This document shows positions 9,189-20,856 of a stretch of 64,000 bases of DNA, one piece after another. Below the pieces are notes generated by a model. It was not told the origin of the DNA. It made no database searches and saw nothing but the letters and a program-made list of their open reading frames with translations. Numbering within the stretch: the stretch's first letter is position 1; each line of letters starts with the position of its first letter. A program made the position numbers and the translations under genes. Source of the DNA: Methanosarcinaceae archaeon (GTDB lineage: Archaea > Halobacteriota > Methanosarcinia > Methanosarcinales > Methanosarcinaceae); NCBI GenBank assembly GCA_020055655.1, contig JAIPUR010000001.1, forward strand, positions 124,001-188,000, given 5' to 3'.

Positions 9189-9508
9189 TTATGTTCTTAG
9201 ACAAAGCAAAATTTCCAGGTCTTCATCGGCCCGAAGAGCGTGAGGGGCATTTGCTGGCAGGAATATAAAAGTGCCTTATTTCTCTCAGTTTAATTGCCGA
9301 ATAGCGTGAAAATGCCTTTCCCTTTCAGTACCTGAACTACTCCTGTTTTTGTAAATGTGTGCTCATCAATATCTGTTCCGGCAGCAAGACACATCAAAGT
9401 ATAATTGTATCCTTCATCTTTGGCAAGAACCGTACTGAAAATTCCCTCAGTAGGGAACTGCACCAATTTGCTCAAGTCTCTTGCAAAACCCTTATCCTAA
9501 CCTACCAT
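9189..9508 (-). pseudogene. Cupin-domain protein, broken
   Basis: The minus strand encodes two consecutive parts of a small single-domain cupin. The first (GFARDLSKLVQF to GKGIFTLFGN) covers the N-terminal barrel with GTDIDEHT. After an in-frame stop at about 9290 and a frame change, the second part (GTFIFLPANAPHALRADED to LRT) covers the second cupin motif and ends at 9189. An ATG at 9508 is followed by an in-frame TAG, so the start is damaged too. An intact homologue would be about 105 residues. Confidence 0.75.
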
Positions 9509-9750
9509 CTTTATATCTGTCATCCTTCTCTCAAATGTAAATGTTTGATGCTTATATCTTTTCACAGCTTTGAACAGACTCAACAGAAAATACTCCAATT
9601 GATTTTTTGGGGAAAAAGCTGTGTACGCAGCCGCAAATGATATTGAATAGGCATTTTTCTTATCTCTTGCTTATAAATCAATCGAGAATACATTTAAAAT
9701 CGTAATAAGAAAGTTTTAAAAAGTATTACTACACATTTCCCCTGATAATT

Positions 9751-10395
9751 ATGTGTGATAAAAATTGTAATGATAATACTGTTTCACTTTCAATCCCATC
9801 CTTTGAAGATGCTGCAAAGTTCCACGGTCATATCTGCCCCGGTCTTACTATGGGCTATGTTGCTTCAAAAGCCGCTCTGGAAATGCTCGCATCTCACAGG
9901 GACAGCGATGAAGAGCTTGTAACAATTGTAGAGAACGATGCCTGTGGAGTTGATGGAGTTCAAGTACTCACAGGCTGCACCATAGGAAAAGGAAATCTCA
10001 TATTCCAGGATCACGGCAAGCAAGTCTTCACCTTCATTTGCAGAGATAGCAAAAAAGCAGTAAGAGCAGCACTTAGAGCAGATTTCGATGTAAGCACCAT
10101 CGACCCCGGCATCGCATCTCTCCGCTCAAAAGTAATGTCCGGCACTGCAAACGATGCAGAATCCGCAGAATACAAAACCCGAATGAACAATATCTCAGAA
10201 AAGATGAGGTCTGCACCTGCTGAAGATATTTTTGATATTAAATTCACAGATGCAAAGATACCATCGAAAGCCCGAATCTTTAACTCAGTGAAATGTGCCA
10301 AATGTGGTGAAATGGTTTCAGAGTCCCGTGCAAGGGTCCATAATAATGATTTTGTGTGTATTCCCTGTCAAGAAGGATATACTCGTGGTTGGTAA
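9751..10395 (+). CDS. FmdE-family protein with C-terminal zinc ribbon
   Basis: 214-residue member of the FmdE family, named after a protein co-purified with molybdenum formylmethanofuran dehydrogenase. The N-terminal domain shows the HGHICPGLTMGY signature (about 25-36) and a conserved Cys in NDACGVDGVQ; the C-terminus has a treble-clef-like zinc site CAKCGEMV ... CIPCQEG. Actual activity of the family is unknown; a metal or redox role is usually inferred. It stands alone between a pseudogene and a permease, not beside formylmethanofuran dehydrogenase genes. ATG lies within the putative leader, with no strong Shine-Dalgarno. Confidence 0.88.
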   Translation: MCDKNCNDNTVSLSIPSFEDAAKFHGHICPGLTMGYVASKAALEMLASHRDSDEELVTIVENDACGVDGVQVLTGCTIGKGNLIFQDHGKQVFTFICRDSKKAVRAALRADFDVSTIDPGIASLRSKVMSGTANDAESAEYKTRMNNISEKMRSAPAEDIFDIKFTDAKIPSKARIFNSVKCAKCGEMVSESRARVHNNDFVCIPCQEGYTRGW

Positions 10396-10725
10396 TATTT
10401 TAGTTAGGCGAAGGACTTTGTGTCGTTTGTTTTTGAGTTTAGGTTCGAATTCTATATCCCCTTATCTGGATTTTGGGGATATAGCTAATCTTGAAAAATG
10501 GAACTCTTTTAATATTTAGATAACCGACTATCAAATTAACAATTTAGCAGGTTTTAATTCTTGAATAAAATATACTTGAGTAGTCCATAAAGTTGCCAGA
10601 AATGAATGATTTATATTTTATGGACTCCATATTATTAACAATTAAATTCCCAATATTAGATTAGCAGTAAAAATTATAAAACAATGTCTTGTCCATTGAG
10701 GTAACTATATAGATATGTGTTATGA
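10396..10725. other. Intergenic region with a 10-bp inverted repeat
   Basis: No gene seen between the convergent FmdE and permease genes. The only structure is a perfect 10-bp inverted repeat AGTCCATAAA (10582-10591) and TTTATGGACT (10617-10626) with a 25-base loop, which could be a two-way terminator or a relic of a small element. Confidence 0.4.
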
Positions 10726-12033
10726 TTATTCTAAGCTGGACCTTGACCCTATGAACCATTTTTCACCGATAAAGATGAGTACTATGAGAATCACGGATAT
10801 CGCAACTAAAAACATATCTGTGGATGCTTTTGTCATCAGAAGAGCACCAAGGACAACTACATCAAGAATGATTGCTGTGCTCACAATATAAGGGTTTACA
10901 TTAATTTCTTCGCGCATATGACGCAAAAGACCCCAATGTATGATAATATCCATTAATATATAAAAAATAGCACCAAGCGAGGCTATCCTGCTTAAATCAA
11001 AAAATATGGTCAAAAATATGGCGACGACAACTGTGTAAACAAGAGTGTGTTTTTGGATATCTCCTGGCATTCCAAAGTGTTTGTGTGGTATTATCTTCAT
11101 GTCCGTTAGCATTGCAAGCATACGGGAAACCGCAAAAATGCTTGCAATTATACCGGAAACGGTTGCAATAATTGCTAATGCGACTGTGAACCAGAGTCCA
11201 TAATTACCAAAAAAGGGTCTTGCTGCTTCTGCCAGTGCAAAATCCCTCGCCTCGATAATCTCGGGCAGGGTAAGACTTCCTACAACAGCAAAAGCTACTA
11301 AAAGATAAACAATAGCACAGATCATTATAGAAATGATTATTGCTCTGCCCACATTGCGATGAGGGTCCACGATCTCTGAGCCACTGTTGGTAATCGTTGT
11401 AAAACCTTTGTATGCAAGCACTGATAATGCTATGGCTGCGAGATAACTACCTGTGGTGTTATCAAATGTACTAGTGGGTGTACTTGTAAAAGAAAAATCG
11501 GCAACCCATAGTCCAACGATTCCAAATATGGAGATTCCGGTTATTTTGATCAAAGACATAAAAAATGAAAATTTTTCTATCACCACGTTACCAGATATAT
11601 TGATTGCAAAAGCGAATATGAGTAATCCTACACCTAAGATTGGTACAAGAAAGCTTCCTTGGTCGATATCGAAGAGTTGCAATGTATATGTTCCAAAAGT
11701 TCGGGCAACAAGACTTTCGTTGATCACCATTGAAAAAGCCATTAACAACGCACTAAATCCGGTAATTACTCCTTTTCCGTATGCCTTTTCCAGGTACATG
11801 GCAATTCCTCCTGCGGAAGGGTAGGCATTGGATAATTTAATGTAAGAATATGCGCTAAAAGCCGTTACAATTGCACCGATAAAGAATATAAGGGGAAAGA
11901 ATCTTCCAGACAACTCTGCAATTTGTCCCAGCAATGCGAATATACCCGCACCGATCATTACACCGGTGCCTAAAGATACAGCACCAGTAAGTGTCAAACT
12001 TTCTGGTTTATATCGATTCTTTTTGTATCTCAC
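10726..12033 (-). CDS. APC-family amino acid permease
   Basis: 435-residue polytopic membrane transporter of the amino acid-polyamine-organocation superfamily. The first membrane helix holds the diagnostic unwound motif GVMIGAGIFALLG (about residues 24-36), and about twelve hydrophobic segments follow. It probably imports an amino acid or polyamine by symport or exchange; the substrate cannot be read from sequence. GTG start at 12033, with a weak ribosome binding site. Monocistronic. Confidence 0.88.
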   Translation of the reverse strand: MRYKKNRYKPESLTLTGAVSLGTGVMIGAGIFALLGQIAELSGRFFPLIFFIGAIVTAFSAYSYIKLSNAYPSAGGIAMYLEKAYGKGVITGFSALLMAFSMVINESLVARTFGTYTLQLFDIDQGSFLVPILGVGLLIFAFAINISGNVVIEKFSFFMSLIKITGISIFGIVGLWVADFSFTSTPTSTFDNTTGSYLAAIALSVLAYKGFTTITNSGSEIVDPHRNVGRAIIISIMICAIVYLLVAFAVVGSLTLPEIIEARDFALAEAARPFFGNYGLWFTVALAIIATVSGIIASIFAVSRMLAMLTDMKIIPHKHFGMPGDIQKHTLVYTVVVAIFLTIFFDLSRIASLGAIFYILMDIIIHWGLLRHMREEINVNPYIVSTAIILDVVVLGALLMTKASTDMFLVAISVILIVLIFIGEKWFIGSRSSLE

Positions 12034-12498
12034 AGAAATCCAAATTGATTATTGTTTTAATCTACCTTTAATGTTTTCGCATTAAGAGAAAATATCACCG
12101 TGCTTAAACTCATAAGAATTGCTTCAGAAACATGAAAAATATCTGCGTGCATCAGTGTTCATCTGCGGTTCACAAATTATTGATAATAGTTTTTCTACAG
12201 AGGCAAAATAATATTTTTCATTTAATAAAATAATATCATTTTCTAATTATATCCTTTATACATTAGATTTCATTCAAAGGTAAGATTGAATTTTTGAGGC
12301 TAAATGGCACTCCTGTAAAACTTCATGTGTTTCTCAAATAGCAGGAGTTATGATTTCACTGTGGTAAGTTCATTTATTCTTTTCAAAAGATGTAAAATAT
12401 GTGGATAAATACAACAAAAATTGCGAGTTCCTCAATAATCAATTTGGTAGGATAAAACTATATAAGAACAATCTCTAAACTAAAAATGGGTGAGTATT
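12034..12498. other. Intergenic region, 465 bases, no gene seen
   Basis: AT-rich spacer between divergent permease and orphan cassette. It holds an inverted repeat ACTCCTG (12309-12315) and CAGGAGT (12342-12348). The promoter of the cassette is likely near the AT-rich stretch about 12455-12475 (AACTATATAAGAAC). Nothing else supportable. Confidence 0.5.
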
Positions 12499-12813
12499 AT
12501 GGGAGATCAGATTTACCAAGAAGTGAATAATGTGGGAGATATTACGGAGATCAATGAGGAAATTCGAAAAGAGATCAGGAATGCCGATTCAAGGGACATG
12601 GTAACAGAGCTCAAAAGAAGAAGCAGATATCTTGTAGTACTCCTTTCTCCTTATAATCCAACAGGTATTGCTAAAAAGCTCAAGGACAGAGGTAAACTGG
12701 AAAGTGCCCAACAAAGAGCCTGGCAAGAATATGAAAAGACCACAAATGTTGCCAATAAAAACAAACATGGCGGTGATGAGTACTCCATAGGGCAAAAACC
12801 CGATTATGTATGA
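12499..12813 (+). CDS. Hypothetical protein, first gene of an orphan pair
   Basis: 104 residues starting MGDQIYQEVNN. Highly charged, mostly helical, with a central hydrophobic-basic segment (RRSRYLVVLLSPYNPTG) and a C-terminal tail rich in Lys, Asn and Gly. No signal peptide, metal motif or known domain recognised. ATG at 12499 is chosen over a GTG at 12490 because GGTGA overlaps that GTG and sits at the right spacing; a TATATAAG box lies near 12459-12466. Its stop codon forms part of the ribosome binding site of the next gene, so the two are co-translated. Confidence 0.65.
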   Translation: MGDQIYQEVNNVGDITEINEEIRKEIRNADSRDMVTELKRRSRYLVVLLSPYNPTGIAKKLKDRGKLESAQQRAWQEYEKTTNVANKNKHGGDEYSIGQKPDYV

Positions 12814-12824
12814 GGTGTTTTACT

Positions 12825-13187
12825 ATGGCATATAAAGAAACCACTGAGAAGTATGAAGCAGAAACAAAGACATACTGGTTGACATATGAAGTTCCAAGCA
12901 AAGCTGCTGAGGAGCCGGTAGATAAAGCTAAACGTTTCTATATTCCCGGTGAATTGAAAAGTACCCAGGGTCCTGACATATTCGTTAACAAAATGGGGAA
13001 TGAAACTTACGGGATGAAAGTGACCTACGAGAATCCACGCAAAGGATTTGAGGCAGAAAGAGATGGCACAGAATATAATGTCGAACCAACAACAACGACG
13101 ATAACTAAAATCATCAAGCTACCAAAAGAGGCCATCAACGTTAAGTTAACTGATAAAGAGCCTGGATCTGCGATGTCAGTAAAATGA
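12825..13187 (+). CDS. Hypothetical protein, second gene of an orphan pair
   Basis: 120 residues starting MAYKETTEKYEAET. Predicted beta-rich after a charged start (YWLTYEVPSK, KRFYIPGELK, TYGMKVTYEN), with a Thr-rich strand (EPTTTTITKI); this would fit a small soluble beta-sandwich protein. No family recognised. AGGTG lies 7 bases before the ATG at 12825, and the UGA of the previous gene overlaps that site. No export signal. The pair shares no evident link to its neighbours. Confidence 0.65.
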   Translation: MAYKETTEKYEAETKTYWLTYEVPSKAAEEPVDKAKRFYIPGELKSTQGPDIFVNKMGNETYGMKVTYENPRKGFEAERDGTEYNVEPTTTTITKIIKLPKEAINVKLTDKEPGSAMSVK

Positions 13188-13309
13188 AGGTTAGGCATCC
13201 TTTTGAAGTGAAATGATCTGATAGAATATTTTGGCTCATAACTACTTATCGTAACTATTTATGACATATTAAAGTAAAACAATCTATTTAATAAAAAGGA
13301 TGTGAAGAA

Positions 13310-13840
13310 GTGGAAAAGAACAATGATTACTGGAGAAGCCATAAGCTTGACTTCATTCCATCGAAACTTTCTGGAAGGATATCTGATTTTGAAAACTGTA
13401 CTCAAACAAAATTGTCAAAATCGCAAACATTCGATCAGGATGAGTATTTTCTGGATGAAGCTAAGAAAACAAAGGATCTACTAATACTAACAAATTTCTT
13501 ATCACCTGATTTCAAGTCAATTCTTACAGAAATTATCAAAGATGATACACATGTATCGCTCATCGTTTCAGAAAAGCTTTATGAGAAAATGATACAGGAG
13601 TATTATCTGGATCTTGCTGATATAATAGAAATCAAAAGGATCCAAGTTTATCTATATCCAGATGAAATAGAGTTAGGCTCTTTTGTACTAACTGATGAAA
13701 AGGTTATGTTTTGGTTATTGACCCAGAATGGTGATTACGATAATGAAACTATGATCTGTTCAGGCGACAGTGCAATCCAATTGGGAAAAGAGATATTTGA
13801 TTACTACAAAGAAAAATCAAAGCAGGCAACTGACATTTGA
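13310..13840 (+). CDS. FilR1/MRP-type ligand domain without HTH
   Basis: 176 residues matching the middle and C-terminal part (DUF1724) of the methanogenesis regulatory protein/FilR1 family: an N-terminal NDYWRSHKLDFIPSKL segment, LILTNFLSPDF, and the C-terminal VLTDEKVMFWLLTQNGDYD and IQLGKEIFDYYKE blocks typical of that domain. Full-length members begin with a winged-helix DNA-binding domain; it is missing here and no HTH-coding sequence is seen in the 120 bases upstream. Translation likely starts at GTG 13310. It may be a remnant or a stand-alone ligand-sensing or dimer-partner protein. Confidence 0.72.
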   Translation: MEKNNDYWRSHKLDFIPSKLSGRISDFENCTQTKLSKSQTFDQDEYFLDEAKKTKDLLILTNFLSPDFKSILTEIIKDDTHVSLIVSEKLYEKMIQEYYLDLADIIEIKRIQVYLYPDEIELGSFVLTDEKVMFWLLTQNGDYDNETMICSGDSAIQLGKEIFDYYKEKSKQATDI

Positions 13841-14006
13841 GTTTTCAGTCATAAGAATTTCAGTCAAATTCTGATAATTAGTAGAGTCCTATAACTCTAT
13901 TAATTATTATATAAACTATATGATTATTTTAAAAGTCCAAATAATACTCCTTTTAATAAATTTAACTTTGTAATCATCAAATGAGCTGTTCCATATTTCT
14001 TACATA

Positions 14007-14311
14007 ATGAATTATACTCTTGAAATAATCTTAATTATTATTTTGATACTGCTCTAACTCCATACAGTTATGCATTTGGAATTATCATTGTGGCGCTTAT
14101 GATTTCTTACTTTAACACCAGGGAGCTGATTCCAAAAATAGTTGCACTCTACAAGGCAGAACCAATTGCTTCCAGAGTAGCAAAACCTATGATAATGCTT
14201 TCTTCCATAGCAAGACCTCTGGTTATAATTCTAAGTGCTTCAAATGATGTCCTACTCAGGCTGATAACTGAGGGATCAACAAGGAATGTGAAAGACTTTT
14301 GCAGATCATAG
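14007..14311 (+). pseudogene. Remnant of a DUF21/CorC-type membrane protein
   Basis: An ATG at 14007 opens MNYTLEIILIIILILL and stops at once (TAA 14055-14057). Continuing from 14057 in another frame is TPYSYAFGIIIVALM ... RELIPKIVALYKAEP ... ARPLVIILSASNDVLLRL, the middle of a DUF21 transmembrane domain (with its xELIPK motif). The segment between these parts and the CBS and CorC_HlyC domains are gone. Remnant of a hemolysin-C-like transport-associated protein. Confidence 0.75.
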
Positions 14312-14353
14312 GCTAAACTGTTCTTACTTGGATTCAGAACCTAAAGAAAAGGT

Positions 14354-14379
14354 AGCGTTTCAGACAATGTTGAAACGCT
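14354..14379. terminator. Probable terminator of katG
   Basis: Perfect 9-bp stem AGCGTTTCA (14354-14362) and TGAAACGCT (14371-14379) with 8-base loop, flanked on the minus strand by ACCTTTTCTTTAG. It lies about 75 bases after the katG stop; it may act on both strands. Confidence 0.55.
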
Positions 14380-14455
14380 GTGTTCATATTTTCTTAATAG
14401 GCTTTTTGAGCGTCCAAAATATGCTTTGGAGATTCTTAAGATGTCCATGCTACGA

Positions 14456-17042
<2,587 letters not shown>

Positions 17043-17186
17043 TTATCAAATTAGAATTTTCCATTATATAAGGCATATACAAATGGACTGAGAAATGATT
17101 CTCCAGAATTGGATAAACATATTGATTTCTTAAAGATTTTCAATATTAACATTGATTCTTATGCTTTAGATTCTGAATATGATTAA
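17043..17186 (+). mobile_element. Relic of a DDE transposase gene
   Basis: Positions 17061-17186 translate as PLYKAYTNGLRNDSP, KHIDFLKIFNIN and SYALDSEYD and then a stop. This lines up with PLYMTYTKGLAYDSP, SHIEFLKDLNIE and SYALDGAYD of the truncated transposase at 23529-24236. It starts just after TTATCAAATTAGAA (17043-17056), a motif that also occurs, inverted, beside the 3' end of that other copy. Both are therefore remains of the same IS family. The rest of the gene is gone; 17187-17485 shows nothing further. Confidence 0.7.
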
Positions 17187-17485
17187 TTTGAATATCAAGT
17201 CTTTAAATGAATTTCGTTTTTAATCCTAAATGAATCTTTCTACTTCTTGGATTAAAAACGACTAATGAAGAGTGCTGTTTGAAAATCCCATATTCTCCCA
17301 TTCAGACTATGACATACTAAGAATCATTTGTGTGATGTCGTCTGAATCATATCTGTCTACTGAATAAGCAGGTTTAATGAAATTGAAAACTCAAACCTCA
17401 TACTCGGCAGCATCCCACATTCCTCAGGAACACCACCTTCAATGAAAACATTGTCATGCAACGATGCCATCGGGATAAATTCGAT

Positions 17486-18121
17486 TCAATTCTTCTCATC
17501 TTTGAATTCAACATCGCTGTGTGTTCCGTCACAGAATGGTTTGTTCCGGGAGGCTCCACATCTGCAAAGAGAATAATGGTCATGGGTCACTGGTTCAGAA
17601 CCATCGGGGTCATCAAGTCTTATTCCTGTAACATTGTAAGGTCCGTCCTTAAGAACAAATATCTCAGATTCACGTGAATAATCCTTATGCAATTCTCCGT
17701 TGATAGTATAGCTCAATGCGCCAGAAGGACATTTCCTGATTAGTTGTGCTATCTCTTCCGGATCTACAGCATCAGGATCTGCCCAGGGATCTTGACCTTT
17801 TTTGAAAACAGAAGGCAGATTGCGAACACAGTGCCCCACATGGCAACACATATCCTTGTTGCGGTGGATGGTGATATCTTTCCCTATGTAAGTCTCAACT
17901 CTACCGGCAACTGGTCCTTTTTCATTTTCCCCGGAAAAACCGTTCTTTGCATGTGTTCCGTCACAAAATGGCATCTTAGACGAGCCTCCGCATCTGCAAA
18001 GTGTTATAACAGGTTTTGTGTCGATGAAAACACCTTTTGAATTCCTGAGCGTTTTTACATTTTTAGCAATGTACGGACCGTTATTTGATACCTTTATTGA
18101 AGGCTTGACCTCTTTATCCAC
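17486..18121 (-). CDS. CDGSH / Fer4_19 / CDGSH iron-sulfur protein
   Basis: 211 residues with three metal sites in order: a CDGSH-type [2Fe-2S] site (Cys42, Cys44, Cys53, His57), a central divergent ferredoxin segment of the Fer4_19 type (Cys93, Cys98, Cys131-Pro), and a second CDGSH site (Cys186, Cys188, Cys197, His201). Electron carrier or redox sensor in the cytoplasm; no partner known. GTG at 18121 with AGAGGTG five bases before it. It stands just downstream of the Kef cluster in the same direction, with an 83-base gap, and may belong to an oxidative or electrophile stress set with katG and kef (inference). Confidence 0.88.
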   Translation of the reverse strand: MDKEVKPSIKVSNNGPYIAKNVKTLRNSKGVFIDTKPVITLCRCGGSSKMPFCDGTHAKNGFSGENEKGPVAGRVETYIGKDITIHRNKDMCCHVGHCVRNLPSVFKKGQDPWADPDAVDPEEIAQLIRKCPSGALSYTINGELHKDYSRESEIFVLKDGPYNVTGIRLDDPDGSEPVTHDHYSLCRCGASRNKPFCDGTHSDVEFKDEKN

Positions 18122-18204
18122 TGGAACACCTCTATTGATATATGCTCTGTATGCATCAGATTTCTAGTTTTTGCAGGGAACATCCTGAGTTTCCTCCTTT
18201 TGAA

Positions 18205-20061
18205 TTATTTTTCCGGATTTTGGGCAGTCCAGGCTTTGTCGATCTCTTCAAGGTCCAGGTTCATATCGAGAGCCATTAATTTCTCAAGGTATTCATTATG
18301 TTTCTGATACATTGATATGTAACTATCCTCATCTTTATGGCGCATTTTGTTTAATTCCGGCATCATTTCTTCGTCCTTTTTCCGGAAAATACGCATCAAT
18401 TTGTAGGCTTCATATGGGTCGAAACCGAGAAGTTTCAAGGAATCCTGTCCTAGTGCCAGAGCACTACCAAATGTCTCCCTTTTTATATGGGTGATCCCCA
18501 GGTCCATAAGCTCATGGCCAGAGCTACGGTCATAAGCATTGGCGGCAATTTTAAGATTCGGATAATGCTTACCTGCTAATTCGATCAACTTTCTCGATTT
18601 ATCTATATCACCTATGGTGATTATTAAGAGTTCAGCTTCAGCAGCTCCGGCAGCTTCAAGGAGGTCAAGGCGTGTAATATCTCCGTAATACACCTCAAAT
18701 CCGAATTTTCTCAGTACATCCACATTGTCTGCATCATGGTCGATGATGACCGGTTTGACACCGGCAGAAATGAGGAAACGACCAAGATCTGTTCCCAGAC
18801 GACCAAATCCGGCAAGGATGACCTTGTGTCCGGTATGATCGATGGTGTCAGAATCACGTCTGTCTTCTTCATCCCCTTGAGCACTTGAACTGAACTTCTC
18901 ATATGCCAAAAACAGGAAGGGGGTAAGGAACATGGAGATCGCAACTGCGGCAATAAGGGGTTCTATGGTTTGATTTGGCAATACACCATTGATCCTGGAA
19001 AACTGGAAGAGGACAAATGCGAATTCTCCTCCCTGGGCAAGAGCAACAGCAAAGAATGAACGGTCTTTTTTCTCCATTCCAAAGATGATGCTGGTACCTA
19101 CAAGGACCAGCCATTTGAAAAGTATCAGAGCTGCAGTAAGCCCTGCTATCAGTATGATCTCCTCCCTTATCAGTATGAAGTTGAGACTGGCACCAATGGA
19201 GATGAAGAAAATACCCAGTAGCAAGCCCTTAAATGGTTCTATGTCACTTTCAAGCTCGTGGCGGTATTCGCTGCCTGCCAGGACAACGCCGGCAAGGAAG
19301 GTTCCAAGAGCAGGGGACAAGCCAACTGCGGTCATAAGTATCGATATCCCAACTACAAGGGCCAGAGCTGCAGCAACAAAGATCTCCCTGACCCGTGTAG
19401 CTGCAATGGTCCTGAATATGGGTCTGCTTGCATATTTACCGAGGAAGAAAATAGATAGGATTGCAAGCAGGGTGATAATTATCTGCATGTATTCAGGCAG
19501 TGCGCTGATATTAAAGAGAGCTGCCTCAGAATGTCCGTCTTCATGCATGGTGATGGTTGCCAGGAATGGTAGGACTGCAAGTATAGGAATGACTGCCAGG
19601 TCCTGGAAAAGGAGAACTGAAAAGATGGATCTTCCGGAGGAGGTATTCATCAGTCCCTTTTCCCGCAGGGTCTGCAAGACTATAGCTGTAGAGGAGAGAG
19701 AGAGGGTAAGGCCAACGGCTACTGCCTGTTGCCAGGGTAGAAAGATAAGGGCTATACCGGAAATTATGATACTCGACAGAACAACCTGCATTCCCCCCAT
19801 TCCCAATATGGGGGTGCGCATCTGCCAGAGCAATGAAGGTTTGAGTTCAAGACCGACCAGAAAAAGCATCATAACTACGCCAAACTCCGTGAAGTGCATG
19901 ACCTCTTCAATGTCAGCAATAAGGGAGAGGCCGAAGGGCCCGATGATGATACCTGCTATGAGATATCCGAGCACTGAACCAAGGCCCAGTTTCTTGGCAA
20001 TAGGAACGGCAATGGATGCTGCAGCCAGGAAAATAAAGAGCTGAACCAGGAAATTTTCCAT
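18205..20061 (-). CDS. CPA2 K+/H+ antiporter, KefB/KefC type, with RCK domain
   Basis: 618 residues: about 12 membrane helices (1-385) of the monovalent cation:proton antiporter-2 family, then a TrkA-N (RCK) Rossmann domain from about 410 with the NAD-binding [10 protein letters not shown] motif, and a charged C-terminal tail. In bacteria Kef proteins release potassium in exchange for protons when electrophile-glutathione adducts bind. GGAGG precedes the ATG at 20061, two bases after the stop of the kefG-like gene, so they are one operon as in bacteria. Methanogens lack glutathione, so the gating ligand must differ or gating may depend on nucleotides alone. Confidence 0.9.
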   Translation of the reverse strand: MENFLVQLFIFLAAASIAVPIAKKLGLGSVLGYLIAGIIIGPFGLSLIADIEEVMHFTEFGVVMMLFLVGLELKPSLLWQMRTPILGMGGMQVVLSSIIISGIALIFLPWQQAVAVGLTLSLSSTAIVLQTLREKGLMNTSSGRSIFSVLLFQDLAVIPILAVLPFLATITMHEDGHSEAALFNISALPEYMQIIITLLAILSIFFLGKYASRPIFRTIAATRVREIFVAAALALVVGISILMTAVGLSPALGTFLAGVVLAGSEYRHELESDIEPFKGLLLGIFFISIGASLNFILIREEIILIAGLTAALILFKWLVLVGTSIIFGMEKKDRSFFAVALAQGGEFAFVLFQFSRINGVLPNQTIEPLIAAVAISMFLTPFLFLAYEKFSSSAQGDEEDRRDSDTIDHTGHKVILAGFGRLGTDLGRFLISAGVKPVIIDHDADNVDVLRKFGFEVYYGDITRLDLLEAAGAAEAELLIITIGDIDKSRKLIELAGKHYPNLKIAANAYDRSSGHELMDLGITHIKRETFGSALALGQDSLKLLGFDPYEAYKLMRIFRKKDEEMMPELNKMRHKDEDSYISMYQKHNEYLEKLMALDMNLDLEEIDKAWTAQNPEK

Positions 20062-20063
20062 TT

Positions 20064-20672
20064 TTACGCCCTCCTGATAATTGATTTCAGGTCGATGTTG
20101 AGATATTGACCATGCTTTGCCTTCTCAATATCCAGTGTACCATCTCGCAAGGCAATGACTGTACGGCGATATTCTTCTGCATGGAAATTGACTTCCTCCT
20201 CAGACAGACCCTGATGAATACCAAGGACAGCGAATGGAGGAAGCCAGTTCATGTTGCATAGATTTGCCATGGCACAATAAGGAGAGGTAAGTTCTCTAAA
20301 GGTGAAAACATTGCAACCACCTTTCTGATAAGTACAGTCGTCCCCACCTGCCGTGATAGCCTGAAGGAAGATCTTTCCTTCGAGTGCATTGCCCTTCGGA
20401 CCATAGGCCCAATCATACTCAAGTACCAGGTCAAGCCATTCTTTTATAATTGCCGGAGTTGAGAACCAGTAGAAAGGGTGCTGGAAAATAATGACATCAT
20501 GATCTTCACAGAGATTCTGCTCTCTTTTGACATCGATCAGAAAATCAGGATAGTTTGCATAGAGATCATTGATGGTTACATTTTCAAGATCTTCAACAGC
20601 ATTACGGAGAAGGGCATTGATTCTGGAACGTGTCCTTGCCGGATGGGCGAAGTTTATGAGAATTCTGTTCAT
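20064..20672 (-). CDS. KefF/KefG-type NAD(P)H-quinone oxidoreductase
   Basis: 202-residue flavodoxin-fold protein of the NQO/KefG family: N-terminal ILINFAHP flavin-phosphate loop, [20 protein letters not shown] (the conserved HPFYW and helix), [12 protein letters not shown] and the TAGGDDCTY segment. In bacteria such proteins are ancillary subunits that activate the partner Kef antiporter. It is encoded immediately upstream of the antiporter (2-base gap), supporting that role. GGAAAG lies before the ATG. Flavin is probably FMN or FAD; electron acceptor unknown. Confidence 0.88.
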   Translation of the reverse strand: MNRILINFAHPARTRSRINALLRNAVEDLENVTINDLYANYPDFLIDVKREQNLCEDHDVIIFQHPFYWFSTPAIIKEWLDLVLEYDWAYGPKGNALEGKIFLQAITAGGDDCTYQKGGCNVFTFRELTSPYCAMANLCNMNWLPPFAVLGIHQGLSEEEVNFHAEEYRRTVIALRDGTLDIEKAKHGQYLNIDLKSIIRRA

Positions 20673-20856
20673 GGTTTTCTTTCCTGGATGATGGTTTCAG
20701 CGATTGCAGAATATTGGAAGTAAAAGGGATAGGGTTTATTATCTCATAATTTTCAGAGTACAAAAAAGTTCCTATTGTTTTTAAGAAACAAACACCATGG
20801 GTGATGTTTTGGGAAATGTGTGCAAATAGTTTGGCAATTTGAATAAAGGTGTGAGT

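Noticed and set aside
10441-10460. GGTTCGAATTC as a possible tRNA T-loop
   Set aside because: No acceptor, D or anticodon arms can be formed around it.
10582-10626. Ten-base inverted repeat as a miniature transposon
   Set aside because: No second copy or target duplication is seen; a terminator is equally likely.
18989-20044. 351-codon plus-strand frame opposite the Kef antiporter
   Set aside because: Ser/Arg/Pro/Lys-rich antisense shadow of a membrane protein gene; no start signals.
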